In this document: positions 61,905 through 64,000 of the stretch, in pieces
How positions within the stretch are numbered: the stretch's first letter is position 1
Layout of the letters: every line of letters begins with the position of its first letter
Assembly: GCA_019637555.1 (NCBI GenBank)
Contig: JAHBVK010000013.1
Coordinates: 54,583-118,582, forward strand
Length of the DNA: 64,000 nucleotides
DNA from: Anaerolineae bacterium
GTDB lineage: Bacteria; Chloroflexota; Anaerolineae; Aggregatilineales; UBA2796
Direction of reading: 5' to 3'
Made by a program: the position numbers and the translations under genes
The notes under the pieces: model-generated
What the model was told of the DNA's origin: nothing
Databases searched by the model: none
What the model saw: only the letters and a program-made list of their open reading frames with translations

Positions 61905-63062
61905 ATGATCATGCGGCGTTGGATGATTGTCGTGCTCACCATCGCGATCCTGCTGGTTGGTGTGAATAGCCCCGCAGACGCACAGAATAACCGTATCGCC
62001 TACGGACAGGAAGTACGCGGGCAGATCACCCGCGATTCCTTCCGACAGGTGTATTTGTTTCAGGGGCAGCAGGGCGACATCATTGAGGCGACGCTGACCA
62101 GCAGTGATGGGGCGCTCGATCCGATGTTGCTGCTGACGGATGAGCAGAATAATCTGGTTGCTAGAGATGATGACAGTGCTGATGCGGACAACGCGGTGAT
62201 CTCGTCGGTGCGGCTACCGAGCGACGGCTTGTACTTCTTGATCGTTACGCGGTTCGGGCAGGATCGTGGTTCAACTACTGGCGGGTTCACACTGAAGCTG
62301 AACCGACTCGGAGTTGCTGCTAGCGGAGATCGTCCGGCTGGCGTGGTGCTGCGTTATGGCGATAGCATCGTGGAGGAGATCACCGAAGACGCACCGCAGT
62401 TCGTTTATGCTTTCGCCGCGTTGAAAGGCGACATCATCACTGTAAAGATGCGCCGAATCTCTGGCGATCTGGATTCACTGCTGATTCTGGCGGATGCCGC
62501 TGGTAATGTGCTGACCAGCAGCGATGACGATCCGGGCAGCCCCGGCACACTTGACGCCGCGATCATCGATTTGCGTATCCAGCAGACGGGTAACTACGCG
62601 CTGATCGCTACCCGATTCGGGCAGGAAGCGGGCACCAGTATTGGTGGATTCAGCCTCGCACTGAATCGTGTTCCGGCGGATCAGTTGGGGCTGACACCTG
62701 AATATGCCGCATTGCTGGACTACGGAATGCTAGTTGAGGGGAGCATCAGCAAGGATTTGCTGAGGCGCTACTACTTGCTACAAGCGAGAGCGGGAGACGT
62801 GCTAACCATCGAGGCGAAGCGTACGCGCGGCAACCTCGACCCGATCTTAGAGCTGTACAGTGGCGACGGCACACGTTTACTGCAAACTAACGACGGAGGT
62901 GCGCGTGGCGTCAATGCGCGGATTACAGCGTTTCGTGTTCTGTTAGATGGTTACTATCTGCTGATAGTGTCACGGTTCAACAAGGAAACGGGGCAAACTG
63001 CTGGTGATTATTCGCTAGTGGCGAACATCAACATCGTGCCGACGCCAACACCCGGACGCTAG
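61905..63062 (+). CDS. Secreted protein with PPC-like domains (short form)
   Basis: 385 residues, starting 2 bases after the long form. Signal peptide (hydrophobic core V-V-L-T-I-A-I-L-L-V-G-V, cleavage after A-D-A near 27). Three PPC-type repeats: each has Y-G-x-x-V-x-G-x-I, F-x-G-x-x-G-D-I-I, L-D-P-M/I-L, D-D-x-x, and Y-x-L-I-V/A-T/S-R-F. Ends with a Pro-Thr tail. Paralogue of the preceding gene, probably by local duplication. Confidence 0.8.
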   Translation: MIMRRWMIVVLTIAILLVGVNSPADAQNNRIAYGQEVRGQITRDSFRQVYLFQGQQGDIIEATLTSSDGALDPMLLLTDEQNNLVARDDDSADADNAVISSVRLPSDGLYFLIVTRFGQDRGSTTGGFTLKLNRLGVAASGDRPAGVVLRYGDSIVEEITEDAPQFVYAFAALKGDIITVKMRRISGDLDSLLILADAAGNVLTSSDDDPGSPGTLDAAIIDLRIQQTGNYALIATRFGQEAGTSIGGFSLALNRVPADQLGLTPEYAALLDYGMLVEGSISKDLLRRYYLLQARAGDVLTIEAKRTRGNLDPILELYSGDGTRLLQTNDGGARGVNARITAFRVLLDGYYLLIVSRFNKETGQTAGDYSLVANINIVPTPTPGR

Positions 63063-63184
63063 TCGTCCCTACTATGCCTGATATTATAAGGAATAACAGG
63101 AGGCGGATCAGGAATTTGGTAGGTGAAAACTTGGAGTCTAGTTTCAGGATTCTATTGTTTGAGGTTTGCCCGATAGTGCCGCAC

Positions 63185-63664
63185 TCAAGTAAAGAATTTT
63201 TGGAAAGTCACTCCGTCTAGACCGTCCTCGTAGTAACGAGGCATATAGTAGCCGAACTGATAGCCAGCGGACTCATAGAAACGGCGTCCGCGCAGATTGA
63301 GTAAGGGCGTATCCACATAGATGCCGCGTGCCTGCTTTTGTCGGGCGAATTGCTCGGCACGGGCGACGAGCGCGGTGGCAACCCCCTGGCGGTGGAAAGC
63401 GGGATCGACGGCTAACCCTTGAATCTGCGCGAGTTGATTCCAGAGATAGAACTGGACATAAAGGAAGCCGACAACTGTAGACTGGTGAGCGGCAAGATAA
63501 ACGCCGAAGATTTCCGGCTGCTGCGAAAACTCGTCGGCGTTGCGTTCGGCTGCGCTGATGTACTGCTCTGCCCAACCAATCGCGGTCAGGATTCTGCGGA
63601 TCGCCGTATGGTGTTCCAGTTGGTAGTCAATGATCCTAACTGCATATACGTCGGCGCTGCTCAC
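63185..63664 (-). CDS. GNAT acetyltransferase
   Basis: 159 residues. Central strand G-F-L-Y-V-Q-F, then V-D-P-A-F-H-R-Q-G-V-A-T-A-L-V-A-R-A (acetyl-CoA loop R/Q-x-x-G-x-A/G), and closing L-L-N-L-R-G-R-R-F-Y-E-S-A-G-Y. Substrate unknown. Its ATG overlaps the stop of the MBL-fold gene by 4 bases. Confidence 0.82.
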   Translation of the reverse strand: MSSADVYAVRIIDYQLEHHTAIRRILTAIGWAEQYISAAERNADEFSQQPEIFGVYLAAHQSTVVGFLYVQFYLWNQLAQIQGLAVDPAFHRQGVATALVARAEQFARQKQARGIYVDTPLLNLRGRRFYESAGYQFGYYMPRYYEDGLDGVTFQKFFT

Positions 63665-64000
63665 ACTTCAAGCTCCATACCTTCGCGCGCCAAAAATACC
63701 TGCGTCAGATTTTCAATGTTTTGACCCGAATTACGACTACGGTAGATCAGAAGCGAGTAGGCTTCTTCTACCGCTTTCCAGAGACGTTCGTCGGTAACCA
63801 TGGGATCGTGGTGGGTGAGCGCTAGACGCTTAACGCCCGCACGATAGGCAAGTTCCGCACCCATTTTCGGCGTGCTATGTCCCCAATCACGCTTCTCGTC
63901 AATCGCTTGATCGAAGCTGTACTGCGCATCGAAGATCAGTAAGTCTGCATTACGAAAGAATTCTACATAAGGCTGCGTGGCTTCTTGATCCATGCGCTGA
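63661..64000 (-). CDS. C-terminal part of an MBL-fold hydrolase (partial)
   Basis: The frame stays open to the end of the window, so the N-terminus with the H-x-H-x-D-H motif is missing. Visible are L-L-I-F-D-A-Q-Y (metal-bridging Asp), W-G-H-S-T (His), and L-A-L-T-H-H-D-P (His ligand). These match the last metal ligands of metallo-beta-lactamase-fold phosphodiesterases. An internal ATG at 63993 is probably not the start. Coupled with the GNAT gene. Confidence 0.75.
   Translation of the reverse strand, partial: QRMDQEATQPYVEFFRNADLLIFDAQYSFDQAIDEKRDWGHSTPKMGAELAYRAGVKRLALTHHDPMVTDERLWKAVEEAYSLLIYRSRNSGQNIENLTQVFLAREGMELEV

Overview
The window looks like ordinary chromosome of a Chloroflexota (green non-sulfur lineage) bacterium, probably Anaerolineae-like. 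This is an inference from gene content. It holds a diphosphomevalonate/phosphomevalonate decarboxylase, many secreted PD40 and PPC-domain proteins, an SH3b protein end, a split AddAB-like helicase/nuclease set, an ALDH16-type double dehydrogenase and a bacterial ubiquitin-like E1/E2/JAB cluster. No phage, plasmid or CRISPR locus is visible. Coding density is high and base composition looks even.

Layout. 0-5 kb: end of an SH3b protein, a strong bidirectional terminator, then a complete polar amino-acid ABC importer (aapJQMP order, minus strand). 5-13.5 kb: ABC exporter half-transporter, KimA-like K+ importer, GT4 glycosyltransferase plus CelD-type acetyltransferase, and metal ABC permease/ATPase (Zn/Mn type, no binding protein nearby). 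13.7-18.8 kb: TIR-FGE fusion, small cNMP-binding protein, SSAT-like acetyltransferase, double-MerR regulator, carA. 19-27 kb: two UvrD-like helicases and a RecB-family nuclease, split by a secreted PD40 protein on the other strand. 27-33.8 kb: ALDH16-like enzyme, BirA, membrane proteins and a second PD40 protein. 33.8-43.2 kb: M24 peptidase, GNATs, two HAD phosphatases, Fur-family repressor, mvaD, GntR/FCD regulator, EEP nuclease, an unknown membrane protein and a DAO-family oxidase. 43.2-50.2 kb: BMP lipoprotein and an ABC exporter with its own two-component system. 50.4-51.5 kb: three tRNA genes followed by a terminator, and a LAGLIDADG endonuclease gene next to them. 51.5-53.7 kb: RluD-type pseudouridine synthase and a nitrilase homologue without its catalytic cysteine.

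53.7-58.9 kb is the most unusual region. One minus-strand operon encodes two paralogous membrane proteins with an Ig-like domain, an E2-like protein, a JAMM protease fused to an apparent second E2/RWD-fold domain, an E1-like ThiF protein, an 81-aa acidic protein and a Nudix hydrolase. E2, JAB and E1 overlap by 4 bp each. Both membrane proteins and the E1 share a short C-terminal motif (S-L-acidic/N-acidic-L-L/M-x-D). No ubiquitin-like protein with a Gly-Gly tail is present. Bacterial E1/E2/JAB operons are known as a class (Bil, CBASS Cap2/Cap3 and others). The paired membrane Ig-like partners and the shared tail motif are what may be new here.

59-64 kb: a TetR regulator behind a perfect sigma-70 promoter and operator, two secreted PPC-repeat proteins, a GNAT and the end of an MBL-fold protein that runs off the window.
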